From NCBI RefSeq assembly GCF_018069625.1, contig NZ_CP072941.1, forward strand, positions 6,882,001 through 6,946,000: 64,000 nucleotides of DNA, read 5' to 3'. Shown here in pieces: positions 54,462-62,953 of the stretch. Made by a program: the position numbers and the translations under genes. The DNA is from Streptomyces yatensis (GTDB taxonomy: Bacteria; Actinomycetota; Actinomycetes; Streptomycetales; Streptomycetaceae). The stretch's first letter is position 1, and each line of letters begins with the position of its first letter. The notes under the pieces were generated by a model, which worked only from the letters and a program-made list of their open reading frames with translations, had not been told where the DNA came from and searched no databases.

Positions 54462-56884
54462 GCGGAGAACAAATCAACGGCTCGGCCGGGGACGAGGGAA
54501 GTCGTCCACAAGGTTCTCAGAATGACCTGTCAGGGTCATCTCGGGATGTCGTACAGGCCGGCAACGTCTCGGGCGGCATCAACTTCTACCAGCGGGTGCC
54601 GGGGGAGTCGGCCAGCCTCATACCGCGACAGCTTCCGGCTGATGTGCACGCCTTTGTCAACCGCAGCGACGAATTGAATCAGCTTGATGCGATCCTGACC
54701 AGCCAAAGCGGCGACCGACTGGTTGTCTCGATCCATGTAGTGGCCGGCACGGCAGGTGCGGGGAAGACCTCGCTGGTGCTGCACTGGGCTCACCAAGTCA
54801 AGGACCGTTTTCCCGACGGTCAGCTCTTTGTCAATCTGCGGGGCTACGACCCCGGCGTACCCGTCACGCCGGACCAGGCGCTACGCCGATTCTTGCGTGC
54901 GTTCGGCGTGCCTGCCGACCAGATTCCCCAGGACGTCGATGATGCCGCCGCTTTGTATCGCTCCCTGCTCGCCGAGCGACGCGTCCTGATCCTGCTCGAC
55001 AACGCCGCCACGGTCAGCCAGGTGCGGCCGCTCCTACCCGGCACTGGCACCAGCCTGGTAGTGGTGACCAGTCGCAGCCGGCTCGCCGACCTCACCGTAC
55101 GAGATGGGGCCCGCCGTCTGACGCTCGGCACGCTTCCCGAGCCTGAGGCGATTGCCTTACTTCGCGCGGTCACCAGCGGCTATCGGCCCGGAGACGATGA
55201 GGAAAAGCTGACAGAACTGGCCCGTCTGTGTGCTCGGCTGCCACTCGCCTTACGTATCGCGGCAGAGCGCGCCGCCAGTCATCCTCATATGAGGATCGAC
55301 GATCTCATCTCTGACTTGCGCGACGAGTCGGCGCTGTGGGACGCGCTCAGCACCGGCATCGATGAGGAAGCAGAAGCGGTCCATTCGGTCTTCGCCTGGT
55401 CCTACCGCGCCCTGCCGGAATCCTCCGCACGGCTCTTTCGCCTGCTGGGGATTCATCCGGGTCCCGAGTTCAGCCTCCACGCGGCCGCGGCCCTCTGCGA
55501 GTTCAGCCTCAGCCGTACGAGGCAGCTCCTGGACGACCTCGTGGGCGCCCACCTGCTCGAACAGACAGCACCGGACCGATTCCAGTTCCATGACTTGCTG
55601 CGTGCCTTCGCCACCGGCCAGGCGCAGAGCGATGAGCCTCCCGAGCGGCGGAGCGCGGCCCTGCACCGTGTACTGGACTGGTATCTGCATACCGCTGACG
55701 CGGCGCAGAGCTGGCTCAGACCTTCCGAGAAGCATTCCCCTCTCGCGGCATCGACGGCTTCCGTGCCTCCTCTGGTCTTCGCCGACTACGACGCGGCAGC
55801 GGACTGGGCGGACCGCGAACACACGACTCTGCTCCGTTTGGTTCCGGCCGCCGTATCGGCCGGGATCGACGCTCTCGCCTGGCGCCTGGCCGAGGTGCTG
55901 TGGACTGCCCGCTACCCGTCAGCGCCAGACAGTGACTGGATCGACCCGATGCGTGCCGGTCTGGCGGCAGCCGAACAGGCGGACGAACCGGGTGCCCACA
56001 TCAGATTGCTCAACTACCTGGGCATGGCCTACCGGAAATACCGCCGCCTCGACGAGGGCATGGAATGTCACCGACAGGCCAGGGAACTCGCGCATAGCGC
56101 AGCCATGCCCCTCGAAGAGGCGCGCTCGCTGAATCTCATCGGCCTGATTCACCTTGAGCTCCGCCAACTCGACCCGGCGGCTGATCACTTCGAGCGTGCC
56201 GCCGCGATCTTCCGTGACGCGGATGAACCCCGCAGGGCGGCCATGGCCCTGTCCAACATCGCCAGCGCCCGTCTCGATGCGGGCCGTCTGCCCGAGGCCG
56301 AGGAGGCCGCCGAACAGGCGCTCGTCGCCCACCGAGCCCTGAACAACGAAAGAAGCGTGGGCAACGCCTTGTATATCGTCGCCGAGCTTCGTCGAGAGCA
56401 AGGCGAGCTCGCAGCGGCACGACGTGCGATCGACGAGGCGCTCGACATCGCGCTCAACCTCAGGAGTCACGTCCTGGAGGGCTTTTGGCTGCTCACTCTG
56501 GGCGATATCCAGCGTGTCGCCCGGCAATACGGCGACGCACTGACCTCGTACCAGCGGTCCGCCAAGCTCCATCAGCGTCTCGGTGACCGTAGCCGAGAAG
56601 CCCTCGCCTGGCGGGGCACCGGGCAGACCTATGCGGCGATGGACCGCTACGGCGAGGCCGCCGCGTTTCATCGCCGGGCCGCCGTCGTGCACGGTCAGCT
56701 CGGCGATGCGTGGCAGCACGCCTTGGAACTCGACCACCTGGCCGCCGTCGTGGACGGGGAGGACCCCCAAGCGGCCCGCGTCCACTGGGCCGAGGCCCTG
56801 TCCCATCTGGTCACGTACACCGATCCCCGGGCCGTGGCCGTGCGGTCTCGCATCGAGGGGCATCTGGCCGATCCCTCGGCGTAA
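54458..56884 (+). CDS. NB-ARC/TPR STAND NTPase with N-terminal RHIM-like motif
   Basis: 808 residues. Residues 22-44 hold NDLSGSSRDVVQAGNVSGG, with core V-Q-A-G (32-35). This resembles bacterial amyloid signalling motifs (BASS, RHIM-like) found at the N-termini of NLR-like proteins. An NB-ARC ATPase follows: Walker A GTAGAGKTS at 97-105, VLILLDNAA (Walker B), VVVTSRSRLADL (sensor) and GLPLAL-like RLPLALRIAAE. A winged-helix region and about seven TPRs (about 510-790) end the protein. No DNA-binding domain is visible, unlike AfsR. Coupled to DUF6879 by ATGA. Likely a signal-sensing switch, perhaps in defence or differentiation. Confidence 0.82.
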   Translation: MSGEQINGSAGDEGSRPQGSQNDLSGSSRDVVQAGNVSGGINFYQRVPGESASLIPRQLPADVHAFVNRSDELNQLDAILTSQSGDRLVVSIHVVAGTAGAGKTSLVLHWAHQVKDRFPDGQLFVNLRGYDPGVPVTPDQALRRFLRAFGVPADQIPQDVDDAAALYRSLLAERRVLILLDNAATVSQVRPLLPGTGTSLVVVTSRSRLADLTVRDGARRLTLGTLPEPEAIALLRAVTSGYRPGDDEEKLTELARLCARLPLALRIAAERAASHPHMRIDDLISDLRDESALWDALSTGIDEEAEAVHSVFAWSYRALPESSARLFRLLGIHPGPEFSLHAAAALCEFSLSRTRQLLDDLVGAHLLEQTAPDRFQFHDLLRAFATGQAQSDEPPERRSAALHRVLDWYLHTADAAQSWLRPSEKHSPLAASTASVPPLVFADYDAAADWADREHTTLLRLVPAAVSAGIDALAWRLAEVLWTARYPSAPDSDWIDPMRAGLAAAEQADEPGAHIRLLNYLGMAYRKYRRLDEGMECHRQARELAHSAAMPLEEARSLNLIGLIHLELRQLDPAADHFERAAAIFRDADEPRRAAMALSNIASARLDAGRLPEAEEAAEQALVAHRALNNERSVGNALYIVAELRREQGELAAARRAIDEALDIALNLRSHVLEGFWLLTLGDIQRVARQYGDALTSYQRSAKLHQRLGDRSREALAWRGTGQTYAAMDRYGEAAAFHRRAAVVHGQLGDAWQHALELDHLAAVVDGEDPQAARVHWAEALSHLVTYTDPRAVAVRSRIEGHLADPSA

Positions 56885-56890
56885 CTGCTC

Positions 56891-57310
56891 TCATTCGGGG
56901 AGCGGGTCGCGCAGCTCGAACCAGATGTGCTTGCCGGTGGGGCGGAGCCCGTATTCCCAGGTCACGCCCCACGCGTAGGCCAGCTCCTGCATCAGGAACA
57001 GCCCCCGGCCGCCCTCCTCGTCGGGCCTGGCGGCGCGGGGGTACGGGTGGCGGTCCGGGGAGCCGTCGCGCACGGCGATCGTCGCGATGCGGTCGCGGAC
57101 GAGGGTGTCGATGTGGATCAGTTGGGTGTTCGTGTGCCGGTTGACGTTCGTCACGGCCTCGGAGACCAGGAGTTTCGCCGTGTCCGCGAGGTCGTGCAGG
57201 TCGTTGGCCTGGAGGAGGGCGGCGATGGCGTCCCGGCAGACCCTGGGGCTCTTGGGGGAGTTGGGGGCGCTGAGGCGGTAGGCGTACGGGGTTTCGGCAA
57301 TTTCGGGCAT
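56891..57310 (-). CDS. Anti-sigma-factor-like ATP-binding protein (HATPase_c_2)
   Basis: 139 residues, a single GHKL ATPase domain: N-box LLVSEAVTNVNRHT, G1-like VRDGSPDRHP, and G2 EGGRGLFLMQELAYAWGV. The RsbW-like class can phosphorylate anti-anti-sigma factors. Streptomycetes carry many, often beside XRE-DUF397 pairs as here. GGGAG lies 7 bases before the ATG at 57310. It is convergent with the STAND gene and divergent from the XRE gene, sharing a palindrome-bearing promoter region. Confidence 0.88.
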   Translation of the reverse strand: MPEIAETPYAYRLSAPNSPKSPRVCRDAIAALLQANDLHDLADTAKLLVSEAVTNVNRHTNTQLIHIDTLVRDRIATIAVRDGSPDRHPYPRAARPDEEGGRGLFLMQELAYAWGVTWEYGLRPTGKHIWFELRDPLPE

Positions 57311-57377
57311 GACGGTGCTCCCAACGCGGTGCGTGATTGGTTCGATGCGCTGCGCTACCAGGACCATAGAGCATCTG

Positions 57378-57398
57378 AGTGCACGCGTGCACTATGCT
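57378..57398 (+). promoter_or_regulatory. Perfect 16-bp palindrome overlapping a -10 box
   Basis: AGTGCACGCGTGCACT (57378-57393) abuts and overlaps TATGCT (57393-57398), a good -10 for the XRE gene. It lies in the divergent space shared with the ATP-binding gene. A likely autoregulatory operator of the XRE protein. Confidence 0.7.
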
Positions 57399-57431
57399 TC
57401 CGATAACCGTTAACTGAAGGGGAGCGTGCTG

Positions 57432-58283
57432 GTGTCACCCAGGTCAGGCCCGACCGCGAGACAGCGGCGCCTCGGTACGGAACTGCGCAAGATGCGCGAG
57501 CACGCCGGAATGACCGTGGCCCGCGCGGGCGAGGAGCTGGGCGCGGATCGCACTCGGATCAGCAACATGGAGGCGGGTCGCCTCGGCATGAGCGAGGAGC
57601 GAGTCAGGACGCTCGCGGCGATCTACTCGTGCGCGGACCAGGCGTACGTTGACGCGCTGTCGGCCATGGCCGTGGAGCGGGTGCACGGCTGGTGGGAGGA
57701 GTACCGAGGGAAGCTGCCCGCAGGCGCGCTCGATCTGGCCGAACTGGAACACCACGCGGTGAGCCTGAGGACGATGCAGCCGATGCACATCCCGGGGTTG
57801 CTGCAGACGGAGGACTACGCCAGAGCCGTGTTCGCTACCGCGGTACCCGATCTCACCGCGGTTGAGCACCGTCGCAGGCTGTCCCACCGGCTGAGGCGTC
57901 GGGACGTACTGGACAGGGACAATCCGCCGCAGTGCACCTTCCTCGTCCATGAGGCCGCGTTGCGGATGCGGTTCGGTGGCGCCAAGGTGGCCCGTGGCCA
58001 GTTGGAGTACCTGCTGGAGGCGTCCGAGCGCGACAACGTGACCGTGCGCGTGATTCCATTCGCGGCCGGAGGTTTTCCTGGCGCGGGGGCTTCCGTACTC
58101 TATGCGGCCGGACCGGTGCCGCAGTTGGACACCGTTCAGCTCGACGTGGCGACCGGAGTCGCCTTGGTGGACGCGGAAACGCTCGTTGCCAACTACCGGG
58201 AAGTCCTGGACCGGACGCAGGGGCTGTCACTCAGCCCTGAGGACACGCGCGACTTCGTTCGCGACATCGTGCAACAGCTCTGA
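57432..58283 (+). CDS. XRE-family regulator with DUF5753 domain
   Basis: 283 residues. N-terminal HTH at about 15-65 (LRKMREHAGMTVARAGEELGADRTRISNMEAGR), then a DUF5753 sensor domain (about 95-275: PGLLQTEDYARAVF, LEYLLEASERDNVTVRVIPFAAG, DRTQGLSLSPEDTRDFV). This WhiJ-like class works with a DUF397 partner encoded next door. The GTG at 57432 has GGGGAG 8 bases upstream; a GTG at 57426 has poor spacing. Confidence 0.92.
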   Translation: MSPRSGPTARQRRLGTELRKMREHAGMTVARAGEELGADRTRISNMEAGRLGMSEERVRTLAAIYSCADQAYVDALSAMAVERVHGWWEEYRGKLPAGALDLAELEHHAVSLRTMQPMHIPGLLQTEDYARAVFATAVPDLTAVEHRRRLSHRLRRRDVLDRDNPPQCTFLVHEAALRMRFGGAKVARGQLEYLLEASERDNVTVRVIPFAAGGFPGAGASVLYAAGPVPQLDTVQLDVATGVALVDAETLVANYREVLDRTQGLSLSPEDTRDFVRDIVQQL

Positions 58284-58293
58284 AGGCATGGAG

Positions 58294-58494
58294 ATGTCGG
58301 ACATACAACACTGGCGGAAGTCCTCGTACTCAGGTGACGCGGCCAACAACTGCGTCGAGCTCGCTCGAATACCGGGCACCGTCCTCCTCCGGGAGAGCGA
58401 CGAACCCCAGACCGTGATCGCGACCACCCCCGCCGCCCTCCGGGCGCTGACCCGGGTCGTGAAGGCGGGGCGGTTCGATCAGCTGTCCCGCTAG
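58294..58494 (+). CDS. DUF397 small protein, partner of the XRE regulator
   Basis: 66 residues with the family pattern WRKSSYSGDAANNCVELA, then VLLRESDEPQ and a C-terminal AALRALTRVVKAG. DUF397 proteins are thought to antagonise the adjacent XRE-DUF5753 regulators. It starts 10 bases after the XRE stop (ATG 58294, with GAAGG 7 bases upstream). Confidence 0.92.
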   Translation: MSDIQHWRKSSYSGDAANNCVELARIPGTVLLRESDEPQTVIATTPAALRALTRVVKAGRFDQLSR

Positions 58495-58496
58495 GG

Positions 58497-58502
58497 GACA
58501 AT
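58497..58502 (+). promoter_or_regulatory. -10 element of leaderless recO promoter
   Basis: GACAAT, 7 bases before the ATG at 58510. Weak -35-like TTCGAT at 58474-58479, spacer 17. Confidence 0.45.
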
Positions 58503-58509
58503 GGGCGCC

Positions 58510-59259
58510 ATGAGTCTGTTCCGCGACGACGGCATCGTGCTGCGCACCCAGAAGCTGGGGGAGGCGGACCGGATCATCAGCCTGCTCACCCGCAACAACG
58601 GCCGCGTCCGCGCCGTCGCGCGGGGGGTGCGGCGGACGAAGTCGAAGTTCGGGGCGCGGCTGGAGCCGTTCAGCCACGTTGACGTGCAGTTCTTCTCGCG
58701 CGGTGGTGGCGAGCTGATCGGCCGCGGGCTGCCGCTGTGCACGCAGAGTGAGACGATCGCGCCGTACGGTGGGGCGATCGTCACCGATTACGCCCGCTAC
58801 ACCGCCGGTACGGCCATGCTGGAGACGGCCGAGCGGTTCACCGATCATGAGGGCGAGCCCGCCGTACAGCAGTATCTGCTGCTCGTCGGCGCCCTGCGCA
58901 CCCTGGCCGCCGGGGAGCACGAGCCGCATCTCGTGCTGGACGCGTTTCTGCTCCGGTCGCTCGCGGTCAACGGTTACGCACCGAGTTTCAACGACTGCGC
59001 CAAGTGCGGGATGCCCGGTCCGAACCGGTTCTTCTCGGTCGGCGCGGGCGGGGTCATCTGCGGAGAGTGCCGGGTGCCCGGAAGCGTCGTACCCTCGGCG
59101 GAGTCGCTGACGCTGCTGGGCGCGCTGCTGACGGGGGACTGGGAGACGGCGGACGCGTGTGAGCTGCGGCACGCCCGGGAGGGCAGCGGGCTCGTGGCGG
59201 CGTATTTGCACTGGCACCTGGAGCGGGGGCTTCGGTCGCTGCGGTACGTAGAGAAGTAG
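58510..59259 (+). CDS. recO: DNA repair protein RecO
   Basis: RecFOR-pathway mediator that loads RecA and anneals SSB-coated strands. It has 249 residues: an N-terminal OB fold (DDGIVLRTQKLGEADRIISLLT), a helical core, and a zinc finger with CAKCG (near 160) and CGECR (near 181). The ATG at 58510 gives MSLFRDDGIVLR; an earlier ATG at 58501 overlaps the presumed -10. uppS lies 51 bases downstream in the usual recO-uppS order. Confidence 0.95.
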   Translation: MSLFRDDGIVLRTQKLGEADRIISLLTRNNGRVRAVARGVRRTKSKFGARLEPFSHVDVQFFSRGGGELIGRGLPLCTQSETIAPYGGAIVTDYARYTAGTAMLETAERFTDHEGEPAVQQYLLLVGALRTLAAGEHEPHLVLDAFLLRSLAVNGYAPSFNDCAKCGMPGPNRFFSVGAGGVICGECRVPGSVVPSAESLTLLGALLTGDWETADACELRHAREGSGLVAAYLHWHLERGLRSLRYVEK

Positions 59260-59310
59260 CAGAAGCGGCAGCAGGCAGCAGTAGCACAGAGAGCAAGAGC
59301 TGAGGGAGAC

Positions 59311-60153
59311 GTGGCAGGCATGGCAGGACGCGGGTTTCTGGGCCGACAGCGGCGCGAGTACCGGATCCCGGAGCCGCACCCGTCCGGCGCCCGGCCGCCG
59401 AAGATCCCCGGTGAGCTGGTGCCGACCCACGTGGCGTGCGTGATGGACGGCAACGGCCGCTGGGCGAAGGAGCGCGGGCTGCCGCGCACCGAGGGGCACA
59501 AGGTCGGCGAGGCCGTCGTGATGGACGTGCTCAAGGGCTGCCTCGAGATGGGCGTCAAGAACCTCTCCCTCTACGCCTTCTCGACCGAGAACTGGAAGCG
59601 CTCGCCCGACGAGGTCCGCTTCCTGATGAACTTCAACCGCGATGTCATCCGCCGCCGCCGCGACGAGATGGACGCGATGGGCGTACGGATCCGCTGGGCG
59701 GGCCGGATGCCGAAGCTGTGGAAGTCGGTGGCGCAGGAGCTCCAGGTCGCTCAGGAGCAGACCAAGGACAACGACGCCATGACCATGTACTTCTGCATGA
59801 ACTACGGCGGCCGGGCGGAGATCGCGGACGCGGCGAAGGCGCTGGCGGAGGACGTCCGGTCGGGGCGGCTCGATCCGTCGAAGGTGAACGAGAAGACGTT
59901 CGCGAAGTACCTCTACTACCCGGACATGCCGGATGTGGATCTCTTCCTGCGCCCGTCGGGCGAGCAGCGCACGTCCAACTATCTGATCTGGCAGAGCGCG
60001 TACGCCGAGATGGTGTACCAGGACGTGCTGTGGCCCGACTTCGACCGCCGCGACCTGTGGCGGGCGTGCCTGGAGTACGCCTCGCGGGACCGCCGCTTCG
60101 GTGGGGCGATCCCGAACGAGGAGCAGCGGAAGGACGACTCGCCGTCCGCGTAA
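59311..60153 (+). CDS. uppS: Isoprenyl transferase (undecaprenyl diphosphate synthase-like)
   Basis: Cis-prenyltransferase making the polyprenyl diphosphate carrier for cell-wall glycans. It has 280 residues from the GTG at 59311 (277 from ATG 59320). The catalytic [12 protein letters not shown] holds the essential Asp near residue 46, with [33 protein letters not shown], and the C-terminal [24 protein letters not shown]. The N-terminal 30-residue extension is usual for actinobacteria. GAGGGAG precedes both starts, so the exact start is open. Convergent with an aldo/keto reductase. Confidence 0.95.
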   Translation: MAGMAGRGFLGRQRREYRIPEPHPSGARPPKIPGELVPTHVACVMDGNGRWAKERGLPRTEGHKVGEAVVMDVLKGCLEMGVKNLSLYAFSTENWKRSPDEVRFLMNFNRDVIRRRRDEMDAMGVRIRWAGRMPKLWKSVAQELQVAQEQTKDNDAMTMYFCMNYGGRAEIADAAKALAEDVRSGRLDPSKVNEKTFAKYLYYPDMPDVDLFLRPSGEQRTSNYLIWQSAYAEMVYQDVLWPDFDRRDLWRACLEYASRDRRFGGAIPNEEQRKDDSPSA

Positions 60154-60161
60154 GCGCCCGG

Positions 60162-61226
60162 TCAGCGGCGGGGTTCGAGCTTCAGGTCACCCGCGGTCAC
60201 ATTGCGGATGTGGTCACTGGCTAGCATGTCGTGCGGGAAGCCGAGCCCTATCGCACTGGCCTCGTCGAGGCGGGCCAGATGGGCGGCGGTGAGGTCGACC
60301 GACAGGGCGCCCAGATTGTCCTCCAGCTGCGCGGGGGTGCGGGCGCCGATGATGGGTGCCGTCACGGTCGGATTCCGCAGGGTCCAGGCGAGTCCGACCT
60401 GGGCGGGTGTGACGCCCAGCTCCGTGGCGACCTCCTTCACGACATCGGCGATGGCGAGGTTACGTTCGGTGAGCGTGCCCAAGGCGAGGTTGAAGCTCTT
60501 GCGGGTGCCGTCGTCGGAGGCGACGTTCGCCGCGGTCAGGTCGTCGCGGCTGTACTTGCCGGTGAGCACCCCGCCGGCCAGGGGTGAATACGGGAGCACA
60601 CCCAGCCCCATCTCGCGTGCCATGGGGATCAGGTCGCGTTCCCCGGTGCGCTCGATCAGGTTGTATTCGATCTGGAGCGCGACCAGTGGCGACCAGCCGC
60701 GCAGGTCGGCGATCGTCTGCATGCGGGAAACCTGCCAGGCCGGGGCGTTGCAGATCGCCACGTACAAGATCTTGCCCTGCCGGACCAGATCGTCCATGCC
60801 GCGCAGAATCTCCTCGACCGGTGTCGTGAAATCCCAGACGTGCAGATAGAGCAGATCGATGTAGTCCGTATGGAGCTGTCGCAGACTCGCCTCCACCGAG
60901 GTGAACAGGCTCTTGCGGTGACTGCCCGCGGAATTCGGGTCGCCGGGCCGGCGCAGCGTCGTGTATTTCGTCGCGAGCACCAGGCTTTCGCGGTTGTCGC
61001 GGGTGAATTCGCCCAGCATGCGCTCGGACGTGCCATTGCTGTAGGTGTTGGCGGTGTCGATGAAATTGCCGCCTCGCTCGACGTAGACGTCGAACAGCTT
61101 GCGCGCCTCGTCCTGTTCGGCTCCCCAGCCCGATTCGGTGCCGAAGGTCGCCGCGCCCAGCGCCAGCGGTGAGACCCGCAGCCCGGAGCGGCCCAACAGC
61201 CGGTAGGTGTCGAGGGTGAGCGACAT
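60162..61226 (-). CDS. Aldo/keto reductase
   Basis: 354 residues, NADPH-dependent TIM-barrel oxidoreductase. Catalytic tetrad candidates: Asp and Tyr in FIDTANTYSNGTSE, Lys in LVLATKYT, His in DLLYLHVWD. Cofactor-binding residues are in the late IIGARTPAQLEDNLGAL. Substrate unknown; the group includes YajO/Tas-like enzymes. AGGAGG lies 6 bases from the ATG at 61226. Divergent from an MmyB-type regulator that probably controls it. Confidence 0.9.
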   Translation of the reverse strand: MSLTLDTYRLLGRSGLRVSPLALGAATFGTESGWGAEQDEARKLFDVYVERGGNFIDTANTYSNGTSERMLGEFTRDNRESLVLATKYTTLRRPGDPNSAGSHRKSLFTSVEASLRQLHTDYIDLLYLHVWDFTTPVEEILRGMDDLVRQGKILYVAICNAPAWQVSRMQTIADLRGWSPLVALQIEYNLIERTGERDLIPMAREMGLGVLPYSPLAGGVLTGKYSRDDLTAANVASDDGTRKSFNLALGTLTERNLAIADVVKEVATELGVTPAQVGLAWTLRNPTVTAPIIGARTPAQLEDNLGALSVDLTAAHLARLDEASAIGLGFPHDMLASDHIRNVTAGDLKLEPRR

Positions 61227-61237
61227 GGTGTCCTCCT

Positions 61238-61262
61238 GTGCTCGTGATCCGTTGTCGAGCAC
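61238..61262 (-). promoter_or_regulatory. Inverted repeat in the AKR promoter region
   Basis: GTGCTCG-N11-CGAGCAC, a perfect 7-bp inverted repeat starting 12 bases outside the AKR start codon. Candidate operator for the divergent regulator. Confidence 0.45.
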
Positions 61263-61343
61263 CAGCCTGTGACCGCCGTGAGCCGTGGGTAAGGGAAAGA
61301 AGTTCCTGGGAAGGCCAGTCCTACCCTCGCTGTTGGAACGCAT

Positions 61344-62177
61344 ATGACGACCCCCACCGTGGACACCACACAGGAGCTGGCCGCGTTCCTGCGGGCCCGG
61401 CGCGAACGGCTGGACCCGCGCGATCTCGGCCTCCCGTCGCGCCGGCAGGCCCGGCGGACCCCGGGACTGCGCCGCGAAGAGGTCGCCGAGCTGGCCGGGG
61501 TCAGCGTCGACTACATCGTGCGGCTGGAACAGGGCCGCGGGCTGCGGCCCTCGGCGGACGTGGTGGAGGCGCTGGCCCGGGCGCTGCGCCTGGCCCCCGT
61601 CGAACGCGCCTACCTCTTCAACCTGACCCAGCAGCGCCCGCGCAACGCCGACAAGCCCGCCACCACCGCGGCGCCGCCGCTGGCCGGGCTGGTCGCCGAC
61701 CTGTCGCCGCTGCCGGCCATGCTGATGAACCACCGCTACGACATCCTGGCCTGGAACCACGAAATGACGAGGGTGCTCGTTGATTTCGACACCTTGCCTC
61801 CGGCGCAGCGCAATGCGATGTGGCTGTGCCTGATGCACCCGGACATACGCGAGTTCTACGTCGACCGGGAACGCGTCGTACGGGAGGGGGTCGCCCATCT
61901 GCGCGCCGCGTGGGCCACGCATCCGGAGGATCGGGCGTTGACCGACCGCATTGCCGAATTCATCGCTCATGACGAGGAATTCGCGCGATTGTGGGCCGAG
62001 CGGGACATCAAGGTCAATGGCCGCGGGCACAAGGTGATGCGGCATCCTGACGGCGGTGTGATCGCGGTGGATTTCGAAGTGCTGATACCGCTGGAAGATC
62101 CGGAGCAGCGGTTGGTGATCTTCCGTCCTGCGGATGAGGAGAGCCGGGCGGTATTGGACCGGTTGTGCGCACGGTGA
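61344..62177 (+). CDS. XRE-family regulator with MmyB-like ligand domain
   Basis: 277 residues. The N-terminal HTH (about 10-85: FLRARRERLDPRDLGLPSRRQARRTPGLRREEVAELAGVSVDYIVRLEQGRG) is the standard signature of this group. The C-terminal MmyB-like PAS fold (about 110-275: PAMLMNHRYDILAWNHEM, MHPDIREFYVD, VFRPADEESR-like end) binds fatty acids in known members. It faces the aldo/keto reductase gene, an arrangement common for short-chain dehydrogenase or AKR targets. Confidence 0.92.
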   Translation: MTTPTVDTTQELAAFLRARRERLDPRDLGLPSRRQARRTPGLRREEVAELAGVSVDYIVRLEQGRGLRPSADVVEALARALRLAPVERAYLFNLTQQRPRNADKPATTAAPPLAGLVADLSPLPAMLMNHRYDILAWNHEMTRVLVDFDTLPPAQRNAMWLCLMHPDIREFYVDRERVVREGVAHLRAAWATHPEDRALTDRIAEFIAHDEEFARLWAERDIKVNGRGHKVMRHPDGGVIAVDFEVLIPLEDPEQRLVIFRPADEESRAVLDRLCAR

Positions 62178-62303
62178 GGTCGAACCGTCCGCAACAGACC
62201 GTGAGCGCGCGGGTGGCATGATCGGGGCCCGCATGCCCCGCGCCCCACGTACGCCACCGCCCGCCACGTACGCCACCGCCCGCCACGTAGGCCACCGCCC
62301 GCC

Positions 62304-62882
62304 CTACTCCGCCGCCACGATGCGCTCCACCGCGACCGCCACCAGCCGGTCCCGCTCCGCCTCCGTGAAGACGTCCGGCAAGGTGAGCTGCTCGACGATC
62401 AGCCAGTTCAGCGCCAGTATCAGCAGCTTGACGGCCATGGCGTCACCGGGGAGCCCCGACGCCTCGTGGTAGGCGACGTTGGCATCGACGTCGGCCCGCA
62501 CCCGCTCGGTGAGGACCGTACGCAGCGCGGGGCGGCGGGTGGCCTCGAGGCGGAGCTCCAGCAGCGCCAGATAGCCGGTGCGGAACGAGGCGACGCGGCC
62601 GACGAGTTCACGCATCAGCTCCACGTAGGTTTCCCGGTCGCGGCCCGCCGCCCGCTGGCGGGCGATCGTGGCCTCGTCGGGCTGGAGCCGCTCATAGACA
62701 CGGGCGCCGGCCTGGGTGAGCAGATCGTCGCGGTTGGCGAAGTAGTTGGATGCCGTACCGGCGGGGACAGCGGCCTCGGTGTCCACCGCCCGGAAGGTCA
62801 GGCCGCGTGCGCCGTCCCTGGCCAACACCTCGATCGCGGCGTCGACGAGTGCTGCGCGCCGCTCGTCGTTCCGTCGAACCAT
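62304..62882 (-). CDS. TetR-family transcriptional regulator
   Basis: 192 residues. N-terminal HTH: RRAALVDAAIEVLARDGARGLTFRAVDTEAAVPAGTASNYFANRDDLL (about 8-55), then a helical ligand domain with a TetR_C pattern (AYHEASGLPGDAMAVKLLILALNWLIVEQL). The ATG at 62882 is chosen (GGAG 8 bases upstream); a GTG at 62891 is possible. Divergent from a RibD/DHFR-like reductase, with AGTACT-type sites between them. Confidence 0.92.
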   Translation of the reverse strand: MVRRNDERRAALVDAAIEVLARDGARGLTFRAVDTEAAVPAGTASNYFANRDDLLTQAGARVYERLQPDEATIARQRAAGRDRETYVELMRELVGRVASFRTGYLALLELRLEATRRPALRTVLTERVRADVDANVAYHEASGLPGDAMAVKLLILALNWLIVEQLTLPDVFTEAERDRLVAVAVERIVAAE

Positions 62883-62898
62883 TGACACCACTCCATCT

Positions 62899-62936
62899 GT
62901 AGTACTACGTTCACACCACTTCAGGCAGAGTACTAC
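62899..62936 (+). promoter_or_regulatory. TetR operator candidates
   Basis: GTAGTACTAC (62899-62908, perfect palindrome) and a related GAGTACTAC (62928-62936), 28 bases apart, in the short divergent space between the TetR gene and the reductase. Confidence 0.6.
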
Positions 62937-62953
62937 GGATGGAGCTCCAAAGG

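Noticed and set aside
29445..58500. Whole accessory stretch considered as one integrated genomic island or prophage.
   Set aside because: No integrase, att repeats, tRNA target or phage genes are visible; it looks like several independent accessory genes.
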